64,000 nucleotides of DNA, from contig NZ_JTDI01000002.1 in NCBI RefSeq assembly GCF_000802225.1, positions 454,501-518,500 of the forward strand, written 5' to 3'. Position 1 is the first letter of the stretch, and every line of letters starts with the position of its first letter. The stretch comes from Novosphingobium malaysiense. Lineage in GTDB: Bacteria; Pseudomonadota; Alphaproteobacteria; Sphingomonadales; Sphingomonadaceae. The notes below the pieces were generated by a model. It made no database searches. It saw nothing but the letters and a program-made list of their open reading frames with translations, and was not told the origin of the DNA. Both the position numbers and the translations under genes were made by a program. Of the stretch, positions 35,702 through 44,829 are shown in pieces.

Positions 35702-35730
35702 TTGAAACATGGTTCAAGTATCAATATGAG
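35702..35730 (+). promoter_or_regulatory. TonB-receptor promoter with a palindrome over the -35
   Basis: TTGAAA at 35702-35707 and TATGAG at 35725-35730 are 17 bp apart. The -35 lies within TTGAAACATGGTTCAA (35702-35717), a palindrome with 14 of 16 symmetrical positions centred on CATG. Its sequence differs from the ligase operator, so a second regulator or a degenerate TetR site are both possible. Confidence 0.55.
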
Positions 35731-35766
35731 GGCTGCCAACGACAAGGTTCATTGGGAGACCGAGTG

Positions 35767-38088
35767 ATGCGTAAGGCGCGTGTTTTCGCGATTGGTACGA
35801 GTGTGCTGGCAATGGCCGGCGGTCTGGCGGTTCCGGCCATGGCGCAGGATGCGCCGCCGGCAGCCGAGGCGCCGCAGGAAGGCGGCGAGATCATCGTCAC
35901 CGCCCGCCGCCGGGAAGAGCGGCTGGTCGACGTGCCGATCGCCGTCACCACCTTCAGCGGCGACCAGCTCGCCAAGTCGGGCGCGATCGATGTCACCGAC
36001 ATTGCCCAGACCACGCCGAACGTGACGCTGGAGCCCTCGCGCGGGACCAACTCGACGCTGTCGGCCTTCATCCGCGGCATCGGCCAACAGGATCCGGTCT
36101 CGGGCTTCGAGCAGGGCGTCGGCATCTATCTCGACGACGTGTACCTCAACCGTCCGCAGGCGGCCGTGCTCGACATCTACGACGTCCAGCGCATCGAAGT
36201 GCTGCGTGGTCCGCAGGGTACGCTCTATGGCCGCAACACCATCGGCGGCGCGGTGAAATACGTGACCAAGCCGCTGTCCGACGTGCCCTACCTCAAGGTC
36301 CGCGCGACCTACGGCACCTATGACCAGGCCGATGCCGTCGTCACCGCCTCGGCGCCGATCAGCGATCTGGTGCGCGTCGGTGGCTCGGTGGCGCGCCTCT
36401 CGCGCGGCGGGTTCGGCAAGAACCTGACGACCGGCGAAGACAACTACAACAAGGACATCTGGGCCGCGCGCGGAACCATGGAACTCGGCGGCTACGGCGA
36501 GCCGGTGCTGATCCGCATTTCGGGCGACTACACCCGCGACAAGTCGAACGCGCGCGGCGGTCACCGCCTGATCCCGGGGTACACCTCGGGCGCGCCGGTG
36601 CTGGACGACGTCTACGACACGCGCGGCGGCCTTACCGATCCCAAGCAGGACGTCGAGGCCTACGGCTTCTCGATCAACGCCACTGCCGAACTGAGCGATG
36701 CCTTCACGCTCCGCTCGATCAGCGCCTGGCGCAAGGACCACTCGGCCTCGCCGATCGACTTCGACGCGCTGCCCGCAGTCGATCTCGACGTGCCGGCCTT
36801 CTACCGCAACGAGCAGACGAGCCAGGAATTCCAGCTCCTCTACGACAGCGGCGGCATGTTCCAGGGCCTGATCGGGGCCTACTACCTGTCGGCCAAGGCG
36901 GACACGCAGTTCGACGTGCGCCTGTTCACGACTTTCCCGGGCTTCACCGCTTTCACCCAGGCCGATGTCGATACCGAGACCTTCGCGGTCTTCAGCGATG
37001 TCACGCTCGACTTCACCGACCAGCTCAGCCTCGCGCTGGGTGGCCGCTACACCTGGGACCAGCGCAAGGCGAACATCCTGCGCCAGAACTACCTCGGCGG
37101 CGGTTCACCGGTCTTCGGCGGCCTCGGCGTTCCCTTCGGCGATCCCAGCACCGACTTCTCGGGCAAGGCGACCTTCAAGAAGTTCACCCCGCGCGCCTCG
37201 CTCAGCTTCAAGCCCACGCCCGAGCACAATATCTACGCCAGCTTCTCGCAAGGCTTCAAGGGCGGCGGCTTCGACCCGCGCGGCGTCGGCGTCAACGCGC
37301 CCGACCTCAACGGCGACGGTGTCCGGCAGGACAGCGAAGTCGCCGATTACCTGAGCTTCCGTCCGGAATCGGTCGACAGCTACGAAATCGGCTACAAGGG
37401 CAACCTGTTCAACGGCGGGCTCTACGTTGCCGTGGCGGCCTTCCACATGGACTACAAGGATGTGCAGATCCCCGGTTCGCAGGGCTGCACCGTCAATGGC
37501 GTGGCCACGTTCTGCGGCGTGATCACCAATGCCGGCAAGGCCAAGATCGACGGCTTCGAGCTGGAGACCAATGCCCGCCTCGCCCGCGATCTCGCGGCCA
37601 TGGGTGACCGCCTGAGCTTCACCGGCTCGCTCGGCTACATCAATGCGCGCTACAAGGAATACATCACCAACTCGGCAACGGGCCCGGTCGATGTGGCCGA
37701 CCAGCGCGAGATCCAGAACACGCCGAAGTGGACCGGCAGCGCGACGCTGGCCTACGACACGCCGGTGGGCGACGGCGACCTCTCGTTCAGCTCGACGGTG
37801 TCCTACCGTTCGAAGACCTACCAGTTCGAGGTTCCCAACCCCTACATCGACCAGAAGGGCTATGCGCTCGTCGACGCCAGCCTGGTCTACACCGCACCGG
37901 GCGGCCTCTGGAGCCTGGGCGTCCACGGCAAGAACCTGTTCGACAAGCAGTACAAGACCTCGGGCTACTCGTTCGTCGCGCCCGACGGTGCCGGCGGCCT
38001 CGTGCCGACGCTCGGTACCGAAGGCACGCTGACCGCCTTCTACGGCAATCCGCGCCAGGTCTTCGTGACCGCGACGCTGGAACTCTGA
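35767..38088 (+). CDS. TonB-dependent outer-membrane receptor
   Basis: A 773-residue receptor. The signal peptide ends at AMA-QD (residue 27), and the TonB box EIIVTARRREERL is near residue 40. The plug domain contains RIEVLRGPQGTLYGRNTIGGAVKYVTKPL, and the barrel ends with the typical terminal aromatic-rich strand QVFVTATLEL. Such CirA/FecA-like receptors in sphingomonads take up varied carbon compounds as well as siderophores. With the hydrolase, MFS transporter and acyl-CoA ligase nearby, an organic nutrient is more likely than iron. The ATG at 35767 is chosen for the signal peptide. Confidence 0.94.
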   Translation: MRKARVFAIGTSVLAMAGGLAVPAMAQDAPPAAEAPQEGGEIIVTARRREERLVDVPIAVTTFSGDQLAKSGAIDVTDIAQTTPNVTLEPSRGTNSTLSAFIRGIGQQDPVSGFEQGVGIYLDDVYLNRPQAAVLDIYDVQRIEVLRGPQGTLYGRNTIGGAVKYVTKPLSDVPYLKVRATYGTYDQADAVVTASAPISDLVRVGGSVARLSRGGFGKNLTTGEDNYNKDIWAARGTMELGGYGEPVLIRISGDYTRDKSNARGGHRLIPGYTSGAPVLDDVYDTRGGLTDPKQDVEAYGFSINATAELSDAFTLRSISAWRKDHSASPIDFDALPAVDLDVPAFYRNEQTSQEFQLLYDSGGMFQGLIGAYYLSAKADTQFDVRLFTTFPGFTAFTQADVDTETFAVFSDVTLDFTDQLSLALGGRYTWDQRKANILRQNYLGGGSPVFGGLGVPFGDPSTDFSGKATFKKFTPRASLSFKPTPEHNIYASFSQGFKGGGFDPRGVGVNAPDLNGDGVRQDSEVADYLSFRPESVDSYEIGYKGNLFNGGLYVAVAAFHMDYKDVQIPGSQGCTVNGVATFCGVITNAGKAKIDGFELETNARLARDLAAMGDRLSFTGSLGYINARYKEYITNSATGPVDVADQREIQNTPKWTGSATLAYDTPVGDGDLSFSSTVSYRSKTYQFEVPNPYIDQKGYALVDASLVYTAPGGLWSLGVHGKNLFDKQYKTSGYSFVAPDGAGGLVPTLGTEGTLTAFYGNPRQVFVTATLEL

Positions 38089-38109
38089 GCCGGAGCGATC
38101 CGGTTCCGA

Positions 38110-38154
38110 CTGGCGGGCTTCCCGTTCCCTCACATCCCCCGGGAAGCCCGCCAG
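38110..38154 (+). terminator. 15-bp perfect hairpin after the TonB-receptor gene
   Basis: Bases 38110-38124 pair perfectly with 38140-38154 around a 15-nt loop. There is no U-tract, and the hydrolase gene starts 25 bp later. It may partly terminate or stabilise the receptor mRNA so that receptor is made in excess over the downstream enzymes. Confidence 0.55.
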
Positions 38155-38178
38155 CCGTTCACGCCTGAAAAGGAATTC

Positions 38179-39054
38179 ATGGTCATGGAATACCGCGACC
38201 ATCGCTATCGCAGCGCCTGCGGGCGGCTCGAGCTGGCCGCCCGCGACTATCCGGCCGCCGATCCCGCAGCGCCGGTGCTGCTGGTGATGCACGGCCTCAC
38301 CCGCAACAGCGCCGACTTCGAACCGCTCGCCGCGCATCTTGCGGGGCGCTACCGCCTGATCGTGCCCGACCAGCGCGGGCGAGGCCTGTCCGAGTGGGAT
38401 CCCGATCCCGCGCAGTACCGGCCCGACGTCTATGCGCAGGACATGCTGGCCCTGCTCGACGGCCTCGGCATCGAGCGCGCCGGGTGGATCGGGACCTCGA
38501 TGGGCGGGCTCATGGCCATGGTAATGAACGCACTGCAGCCGGGCATGACGCAGGGCGTGGTGTTCAACGATGTCGGCCCGGTGCTCGATCCGGCCGGGAT
38601 CGCGCGCATTCAGGGCTATGTCGGCCCCTCCGGCCCGATGGCGGACTGGACCGAGGCCGCCGCCCGTTGCCGCGCCGTCAATGCGCCGGCCTTTCCCGAC
38701 TTCGGGAGCGCGGACTGGCTGGCCTTCGCAAAGCGCACCTGCCGTGAGCAGGAGGACGGTAGCGTCGTTTTCGCCTACGATCCGGCGATCTCGGAAAGCA
38801 TTGCGGGCGACGATCCGCAGACCGTGCCGCCCGATCTCTGGCCGCTCTGGGACCTGCTCGATGCGGTTCCTGTCCTCGTCGTGCGCGGAGAGCTGTCCGA
38901 TCTGCTCAGCCGCGAAACCGAACGCGAAATGGCGCAGCGGCACTCCGGGCCCTATGCCAGCGTCGAAGTGCCGCGCGTCGGCCATGCCCCCATTCTCGAC
39001 GAGCCGGTGGCGCTCGCCGCGATCGAGGCGTTCTGCAAGGACCATGTGACCTGA
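38179..39054 (+). CDS. Alpha/beta-fold hydrolase
   Basis: A 291-residue cytoplasmic hydrolase with no signal peptide. The nucleophile is S107 in GTSMGG, the oxyanion region is MHGLTRNSADF near residue 38, the acid is probably in VRGELSDLL and the histidine is in RVGHAPIL. The family cleaves esters, lactones or C-C bonds of meta-cleavage products. It sits between a TonB receptor and an MFS transporter and probably processes the imported compound. An alternative start is Met3. Confidence 0.87.
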   Translation: MVMEYRDHRYRSACGRLELAARDYPAADPAAPVLLVMHGLTRNSADFEPLAAHLAGRYRLIVPDQRGRGLSEWDPDPAQYRPDVYAQDMLALLDGLGIERAGWIGTSMGGLMAMVMNALQPGMTQGVVFNDVGPVLDPAGIARIQGYVGPSGPMADWTEAAARCRAVNAPAFPDFGSADWLAFAKRTCREQEDGSVVFAYDPAISESIAGDDPQTVPPDLWPLWDLLDAVPVLVVRGELSDLLSRETEREMAQRHSGPYASVEVPRVGHAPILDEPVALAAIEAFCKDHVT

Positions 39055-39055
39055 G

Positions 39056-40321
39056 ATGAACACGACGAAACGGGCAGGGAGCACAAATCCCAATCTGGTT
39101 CTGGCGATGCTGCTGCTCGTCTATGTGTTCAACTTCGTCGACCGGCAGATCCTCGCGATCCTTGCGGCGCCGATCCAGGCGGATCTGGGGCTGAACGATG
39201 CGCAGATGGGCATGCTCGGCGGTCTGGCCTTCGCCATCCTCTATTCGACGCTCGGCGTGCCGCTGGCTTCGCTCGCGGACCGCACCAGCCGCTCATGGGT
39301 CATTACCGGCTCGCTGGTGGTGTGGAGTCTGTTCACGGCTGTCTGCGGTCTGGCGCAGGGTTTCTGGCACATCTTCCTCGCGCGCCTCGGCGTGGGCGTG
39401 GGCGAGGCGGGGGGCGTCGCGCCCTCCTATGCCGTGATCGGCGACCACTTTCCCAGCCACCGCCGGGCCTTTGCGCTGTCGGTCTATTCGCTCGGCATTC
39501 CGCTCGGCTCGGCGCTGGGCGTGCTGGCGGGCGGCTATGTCGCGGCGCGGGTGGACTGGCGCGCGGCGTTTCTCGTCGTCGGTCTCGCCGGGCTGCTGAT
39601 CGCGCCGCTGTTCCGCATGGTCGTGCGCGACAAGCCCAAGCCCGCTGCCGGGGAGGACATGGTGCCTTCGGTCCGGCTGGGCGCGGTGGCCGCGGTGCTG
39701 GCGCGCAAGAAGGCGTTCTGGCTGCTCAGCTTCGGCGCCGCGTCCAGCTCGATGCTCGGCTATGGTTTGGCTTTCTGGTTGCCGAGCCTCCTGCAGCGCA
39801 GCTTCGGCCTCGACCTCGTCCATACCTCGTGGTTCATCGGCGCGGTTCTGCTGCTCGGCGGGACCGTGGGCGTGCTCTCGGGCGGGGCGCTGGCCGACAA
39901 GCTCGGCACCGGCGACCGTGCGTTCTACGGCTGGGTGCCGGCCACGGCCTTTATCGTTGCGGTGCCGCTCTTCGCGGGCGGCATCTGGACCTCGAGCGTG
40001 CTCTTTGCCTTCCTGCTGTTCCTCGTTCCGCAGGCGCTCGCTTATGTCTGGCTCGGCCCGGTGACGAGCGCGGTGCAGCATCTGGTCGATCCGCCCGCGC
40101 GCGCGACCGCCTCGGCGCTGTTCCTGCTCATCAACAACCTCATCGGCCTCGGCGGCGGCATCTACGCGCTCGGCGCGTTCTCGACCGCGCTGACGCCGCT
40201 CTACGGCACCGAGGCGCTGCGCTATTCGATGCTGTGGTCGCTCGGGCTCTACCTGATTGCCGCGGTGCTGATGGCGCTGGCCGGTCCGGCGCTGCGGCGC
40301 GAGTGGGTGGCCGAAGGCTGA
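39056..40321 (+). CDS. MFS transporter (spinster-like)
   Basis: A 421-residue inner-membrane transporter with twelve predicted helices. FNFVDRQILAILAAPIQADLGL near the start, GVPLASLADR between helices 2 and 3, and GVGEAGGVAPSYAVIGDHFP are typical of the Spns-like branch common in sphingomonad catabolic clusters. The gene starts 1 bp after the hydrolase stop, so the pair is coupled. It probably moves the compound brought in by the TonB receptor into the cytoplasm. Confidence 0.9.
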   Translation: MNTTKRAGSTNPNLVLAMLLLVYVFNFVDRQILAILAAPIQADLGLNDAQMGMLGGLAFAILYSTLGVPLASLADRTSRSWVITGSLVVWSLFTAVCGLAQGFWHIFLARLGVGVGEAGGVAPSYAVIGDHFPSHRRAFALSVYSLGIPLGSALGVLAGGYVAARVDWRAAFLVVGLAGLLIAPLFRMVVRDKPKPAAGEDMVPSVRLGAVAAVLARKKAFWLLSFGAASSSMLGYGLAFWLPSLLQRSFGLDLVHTSWFIGAVLLLGGTVGVLSGGALADKLGTGDRAFYGWVPATAFIVAVPLFAGGIWTSSVLFAFLLFLVPQALAYVWLGPVTSAVQHLVDPPARATASALFLLINNLIGLGGGIYALGAFSTALTPLYGTEALRYSMLWSLGLYLIAAVLMALAGPALRREWVAEG

Positions 40322-40364
40322 TCGCCGCGTTACACTCGCGTTACAGCTAACGAGAGGATACGCG

Positions 40365-40679
40365 ATGAAGCTGCTCAGGTGGGCGGTCGGCGGTGCATCC
40401 GCTTACGTCATCTACAAGTACTCGATGGGGCGCAAAGCCAAGGGTGAGGACGTGTTCGCGACGCCGGAAAAGGCTGTTGGCGAAGCGGCGCCCGCCAAGA
40501 AACCCGCGCCTGAGAAGCCGGCGTCCGAAAAGCCCGCAGAGGTGAAGCCGGCAGCTAAAAAACCGGCGGCGAAGAAAACCGCAGCCAGGAAACCGGCTGC
40601 GCGCAAGACGACGAAGGCGGCTTCGGGGGAAACAGCCAAGCCCAAGCGTCCGGCGCGGACCAAGCCCGAACCGCAGTGA
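40365..40679 (+). CDS. Lys/Ala/Pro-rich small protein with an N-terminal helix
   Basis: A 104-residue protein. The first 20 residues (MKLLRWAVGGASAYVIYKYS) form a short hydrophobic anchor. The rest is a histone H1-like low-complexity tail built from repeats such as EKPASEKPAEVKPAAKKPAAKKTAARKP. Similar tails bind DNA or polyanions, but with a membrane anchor a link between envelope and nucleoid or polyphosphate is equally possible. GAGAGGA precedes the ATG. The function is unknown. Confidence 0.65.
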   Translation: MKLLRWAVGGASAYVIYKYSMGRKAKGEDVFATPEKAVGEAAPAKKPAPEKPASEKPAEVKPAAKKPAAKKTAARKPAARKTTKAASGETAKPKRPARTKPEPQ

Positions 40680-40686
40680 TAGCCGA

Positions 40687-40710
40687 CCGCCGTCACCCGT
40701 GTGACGGCGG
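40687..40710. terminator. Bidirectional hairpin between convergent genes
   Basis: CCGCCGTCAC and GTGACGGCGG form a perfect 10-bp stem with a 4-nt loop. It begins 7 nt after the Lys/Ala-rich gene and includes the stop codon of the leftward MHS transporter gene. Confidence 0.6.
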
Positions 40711-42066
40711 CGGATCTCCGATCTCGCGTAGCGGCTTGCCGGCGCTTTCCTTTGTGTAGCGCAGGGCCAGCAGACCGACGAGGCAGCTTGCCATCATCAC
40801 GTAGGCGGGCATCAGCGCATTGCCGGTCTCGTCGATCAGCCACGAATTGAGCGCGGGCGCCGTGCCGCCGAAAAGCGAGGTGGAGATGTTGTAGGCCACG
40901 GCGAAGCCGGCAAAGCGCACCGGCGTGGGGAAGAAGGCCGGGAACGTCGCCGAAATCGTCGCGAGCTGGGGCACGTAGAGCAGGCCGAGAATGATGAAGC
41001 CGATCACTGCGCTCGTCATTCCGGTGCCGATGAACATGTAGAGCGGGATCGCGCCTATCAGCAGGCCGATCAGCGAAACCCGCCAGAGTGGCTTGCGGCC
41101 CACGCGGTCCGAGAGGGCACCGGCGAAGGGCAGCAGCACCATCATGAACAGCATGCCGGCGATCGGCACCATCAGCGAGGCATCGGTCGAAAGGCCGAGG
41201 CGGCGTTCGAGGTATGTCGGCATGTAGCTGAGCAGGGTGTAGTTCACGACGTTGAGCGCGACCACGAGGCCACCCATCGCCAGAAGCGGTGTGCGGTAAA
41301 GCGTCAGCAGGTGGCGGAATTCAACCTTGGCCGAGGGTTCCTCGGAGTGCATTTCCTCGACTTCGCGGAACAGCGGCGTTTCGGCCATGCGCGAACGCAG
41401 GTAGACGCCGACGAAGCCGAGCGGCCCCGCCAGCAGGAAGGGCAGGCGCCAGGCCCAGGCCTGCATCGTGTCGTCGCCCAGCAGCAGCGAAAAGCCGAGC
41501 ATCAGCAGCGCGCCGCCGCAAAAGCCGGCGAGCGTGCCCACTTCGAGGAAGCTACCGTAGAAGCCGCGCCGTTTATCTGGCGCGTATTCGGCCATGAAGA
41601 TCGCCGCGCCGCCATATTCGCCACCGGTCGAGAAGCCCTGCACCATGCGCAGAATCACCAGCAGCAGCGGCGCCCAGAAGCCGATGGTATCGTAGGAGGG
41701 GATCAGGCCGACGCCCACGGTGGCAGCCGCCATCATGACGATGGTGATGCCCAGCACCGCCTTACGGCCATAACGGTCCCCCAGCGGTCCCCAGAAGAAG
41801 CCGCCCAGCGGGCGCACGAGGAACGAGATCGCGAAGGTGGCAAGCGCGAAGAGCGTGGCCTCGGCGGCCTCGCCGGGAAACAGCGCTGCCGAGATATAGG
41901 TCACGCCGTAAGCGTAGATGCCGTAATCGAACCACTCGGTGGCGTTGCCGATCGCCGATGCGGCGATGGCGCGGTGAAGGACGCCGGGCGGCGTCGCTTC
42001 AGGATGCCCGCTGGGGACATCGGCGCCGATGTCGTGGTGATGATCGTGGTGGCCGTGGGTGGTCAC
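40693..42066 (-). CDS. MHS-family MFS transporter (ProP-like), probable osmolyte importer
   Basis: A 457-residue proton symporter of the metabolite:H+ symporter branch. IGNATEWFDYGIYAYGV near residue 40, FLVRPLGGFFWGPLGDRYGRKAVL and GFSTGGEYGGAAIFMAEYAP are the branch signatures, shared with ProP. The N-terminus is rich in histidine (MTTHGHHDHHHDIG). It starts at GTG, overlapping the upstream transporter stop as GTGA, so the two are coupled. Next to ectoine biosynthesis, uptake of ectoine or betaine is the natural inference; the osmosensing C-terminal coiled coil of E. coli ProP is missing. Confidence 0.85.
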   Translation of the reverse strand: MTTHGHHDHHHDIGADVPSGHPEATPPGVLHRAIAASAIGNATEWFDYGIYAYGVTYISAALFPGEAAEATLFALATFAISFLVRPLGGFFWGPLGDRYGRKAVLGITIVMMAAATVGVGLIPSYDTIGFWAPLLLVILRMVQGFSTGGEYGGAAIFMAEYAPDKRRGFYGSFLEVGTLAGFCGGALLMLGFSLLLGDDTMQAWAWRLPFLLAGPLGFVGVYLRSRMAETPLFREVEEMHSEEPSAKVEFRHLLTLYRTPLLAMGGLVVALNVVNYTLLSYMPTYLERRLGLSTDASLMVPIAGMLFMMVLLPFAGALSDRVGRKPLWRVSLIGLLIGAIPLYMFIGTGMTSAVIGFIILGLLYVPQLATISATFPAFFPTPVRFAGFAVAYNISTSLFGGTAPALNSWLIDETGNALMPAYVMMASCLVGLLALRYTKESAGKPLREIGDPPPSHG

Positions 42067-43316
42067 GTGGAATTCCCTTCTAGGTCGGGCGCGTCTTCCG
42101 GCGCCACCGGGTCAAGCGAGGCGGACATTGCGGTCGTGCGCGGCAGGATGACATAGTCCTCCTGCTGCTCTGCAGGAACCGGCTTGGATTGCGTCTGGCG
42201 CCAGAGGCCGAAGGCCAGCGCCGCGCCGGCGCACAGCGCGATGAACAGGAACAGGCCCATGGCCCCACCGACGGACATGGCAAGGGCGCCGGCCGACGGA
42301 CCGGCGGCCGCGCCGAGCGAATAGAGCATGACCAGGCCACCGCTCGCGGCGACGCGCTGCTCGGGCTGGAGGTGGTCGTTGGTGTGGGCGACGCACAGCG
42401 GATAGAGCGCGAAGCTCAGTCCGCCGAACAGGGCGCCGAGCGCCAGCAGGATCACCCCCGAGCGATCGAGCAAGGCAATCGCGAGGCTGGCTGCGAGCGT
42501 GCCGCCGAAGCTGAAGACGATGACCTTGCGTCGGTCCAGCTTGTCGGAGAGCCGGCCGAGCGGCCATTGCAGGGCTACGCCGCCGAGGATGACCATGCTC
42601 ATGAACAGTGCCGTGGCCGACAGGTTCATGCCCAGCCGGCGGGCATAGACCGCGCCGAGGGCATAGAAGGCACCCAGCATGACGCCGGTCAGGCAGGCGC
42701 CGACGATGCCGAGCGGCGAGACCTTGTAGAGTTCCCGGAAGGGGACCGACCCGCCCTCGTCCGGCAGCGGCGCGATGATGCGGGTCAGGACGATGGGGAT
42801 CGAGGCCAGCGTTATCAGGATCGAGGCGATGAGGAGCGGCAGGGCCCGGTTCGTTTCGCCCAGGCCGAGCAGGAACTGGCCGACCGCCTGCCCGCCGTAG
42901 AGCGCGATCATGTATCCGGCGATCACCGAGCCGCGGGTTTCCGGTTCGGCCCGTTCGTTGAGCCAGCTTTCCAGGCAGATGTAGACGCCGGCAAGGCAGA
43001 AGCCGTCGGTAAAGCGCAGTGCGCCCCACAGCAGGGGGTGGCGGTATACCGCGTAGACGAGCGTCGACGCGCTGATGACGGCGACGAATGCGGCAAAGGC
43101 GCGGATATGACCGACCCGCCGGATCAGGGCGGGCACCCGCAGTGCGCCGATGACCAGGCCGGCGAAGTAGGCCGTTCCCACAAGCCCGATGATCAGGGCG
43201 CCGCTGCCGGCCCGTTCCAGCCGGACGCTGACGAGCGTGTTCATGAATCCGCCGCCCGCCATCAACATGAAGATGGCGATCAGGAGGCTACGGACAGGAA
43301 GGATGGCCTGAAGCAT
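42063..43316 (-). CDS. MFS transporter (YcaD-like)
   Basis: A 417-residue twelve-helix transporter. The start is set at 43316 (MLQAILPVRSLL), since the upstream extension is not membrane-like and lies over the ectoine operon terminator. RFTDGFCLAGVYICLESWLNER and QWPLGRLSDKLDRR match the YcaD group, whose substrates are unknown. The stop overlaps the ProP-like start by 4 bp. The position right after ectABCD-ask suggests a role in osmolyte movement, possibly efflux or recycling of leaked ectoines. Confidence 0.82.
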   Translation of the reverse strand: MLQAILPVRSLLIAIFMLMAGGGFMNTLVSVRLERAGSGALIIGLVGTAYFAGLVIGALRVPALIRRVGHIRAFAAFVAVISASTLVYAVYRHPLLWGALRFTDGFCLAGVYICLESWLNERAEPETRGSVIAGYMIALYGGQAVGQFLLGLGETNRALPLLIASILITLASIPIVLTRIIAPLPDEGGSVPFRELYKVSPLGIVGACLTGVMLGAFYALGAVYARRLGMNLSATALFMSMVILGGVALQWPLGRLSDKLDRRKVIVFSFGGTLAASLAIALLDRSGVILLALGALFGGLSFALYPLCVAHTNDHLQPEQRVAASGGLVMLYSLGAAAGPSAGALAMSVGGAMGLFLFIALCAGAALAFGLWRQTQSKPVPAEQQEDYVILPRTTAMSASLDPVAPEDAPDLEGNST

Positions 43317-43337
43317 GGAGGTTAGGGGTAAAGACAG

Positions 43338-43371
43338 AAAAGCCCGGACGCAAAGTGTTGCGCCCGGGCTT
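43338..43371 (-). terminator. Intrinsic terminator of the ectoine operon
   Basis: Read leftward, AAGCCCGG-x-CGCAA pairs with TTGCG-x-CCGGGCTT (13 pairs, 4-nt loop, 43340-43371) and ends in TTTTCTGTCTTT. It lies 19 bp after the ask stop and just before the YcaD-like gene, so it separates biosynthesis from the transporters unless it is read through. Confidence 0.85.
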
Positions 43372-43389
43372 GCTTCCGTTGTGGCACTA

Positions 43390-44829
43390 TCAGGCCGCTG
43401 CGCGGCCGATCTGCTCGGCATCCTCGACCAGCGCTTCGTGCAGGGCACGCACGGCCGGCTCGAAATCCTTGCTGCCGATGATGAACTGCACGTCCACGTT
43501 GCGGATCTGGTGCTGCATGGCGATCATGTCGATCTCGGCATCGGCCAGGGCCGTGAGGGCCCGCGGGACGAGGCCGGGTTCGGACAGGTCGCTGCCGATC
43601 GCCGAAACCATCGCCACCGGCTGCGAAGAAACCGCAGCACCCGGATAGGCGGCCTCGAGGTCGGCGATGATGCGGGACATCTGCGCCTTGCTGGTGCCGC
43701 TCAGGTAGTGGGTGATGGTATTGGCGTTCGAGCTCTTGCTGACGATCCATGCCCGGTGCCGCGTGAGCACCTCGAGGATCTTGGCGTCGTAGCCCTTCTC
43801 GCCGACCATGTCCTGCTCGAAGAACTGCAGCGCCTGCATCGAGGCGAGACCGGTGACGATCTCGACGCGCGGCTTGTCCGACACGTAGTCGCCGCAGATC
43901 AGCGTGCCTTCGTCGTGGCGATCGAAGGTGTTGCGCACGCGCAGCGGAATGCCCGACTGGCGCAGGCCGCGGCCGGCGCGCGGGTGGATCGCTTCCATCC
44001 CGAGGTTGGCGAGCTGGTCGGCCACGTCGTAGTTGGTGCGGCCGATCTTGCTGGCCTTGTCCTCACCCACGACGCGCGGATCGGCGCTCGACAGGTGGAA
44101 CTCCTTGTGGATGATCGCTTCCTTCGCCTCGGTGATGACGGCGATGCGCGAGAAGGTCATTTCCGAATAACCGCGGGCATAGCGGCGCACCATGCCACCC
44201 TCGCAGCCGGCATAGCCGGTGACGATGGGCATCTGCGTGGCAAGGTCGATCTTGCCCAGTGCGTCGCTGATGCGGTCGTCGAGGCTGACCAGATCCTCGT
44301 GGTTCCACACCGTGAGGTCGACGAAGACCGCGTTGACGCCGCGATCGCGCAGCAGCAGCGAGGTCGAATGCGCCGAATGCGCTTCGCCCAGCCCGGCCAG
44401 CATCTCGCGGACGGTAATCATCTGCTCCTTGAGGCAGAAGCGGCCGTGACTGCGCACGCGGTCGAGGTCGTCGAGGCAGGCCTCGAGCGCCTTGACGCGC
44501 TCGTCGACGAAGCGGTTGGCCTCTTCGAGGCTTTCGCTGCGCACGAACATCTGTCCGTTGCGCTCGCGCATCGCTTCGCGGACCTTTTCCAGCGCATCGC
44601 GCCAGGCACCGGACGTCTCGTTGCCCTCGAAATGGGCATAGACGCCGGCATCGCCGCTCTTCTTGTGCTCGAGCAGCAGGTCGGTCATCCCGGCATAGGC
44701 CGAAACGACGAAGATGCGGTTGTAGAGGTCCGCACCCTTGCGGCCGGCGATCAGGACGTTGTCGAAGACGGTCGAGGTGGCGGCCATGGAGGTCCCGCCG
44801 ATTTTTTCGACTGAATGGTTACCGGTCAT
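43390..44829 (-). CDS. ask: Aspartate kinase of the ectoine operon (Ask_Ect)
   Basis: A 479-residue kinase making aspartyl phosphate, the precursor of the aspartate semialdehyde used by EctB. It begins MTGNHSVEKIGGTSM, where KIGGTS is the variant of the aspartokinase KFGGTS motif. The TEAKEAIIHKEFHLSSADPRVV segment and two C-terminal ACT domains (from about residue 315) complete it. Ask_Ect enzymes are specialised forms less subject to feedback inhibition. The start overlaps the ectD stop as ATGA, and homologues of this branch begin here. Confidence 0.93.
   Translation of the reverse strand: MTGNHSVEKIGGTSMAATSTVFDNVLIAGRKGADLYNRIFVVSAYAGMTDLLLEHKKSGDAGVYAHFEGNETSGAWRDALEKVREAMRERNGQMFVRSESLEEANRFVDERVKALEACLDDLDRVRSHGRFCLKEQMITVREMLAGLGEAHSAHSTSLLLRDRGVNAVFVDLTVWNHEDLVSLDDRISDALGKIDLATQMPIVTGYAGCEGGMVRRYARGYSEMTFSRIAVITEAKEAIIHKEFHLSSADPRVVGEDKASKIGRTNYDVADQLANLGMEAIHPRAGRGLRQSGIPLRVRNTFDRHDEGTLICGDYVSDKPRVEIVTGLASMQALQFFEQDMVGEKGYDAKILEVLTRHRAWIVSKSSNANTITHYLSGTSKAQMSRIIADLEAAYPGAAVSSQPVAMVSAIGSDLSEPGLVPRALTALADAEIDMIAMQHQIRNVDVQFIIGSKDFEPAVRALHEALVEDAEQIGRAAA

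Noticed and set aside
37105..39093. Leftward 662-codon open frame opposite the TonB receptor and hydrolase
   Set aside because: It crosses two well-supported genes and a 15-bp hairpin, and shows no domain.
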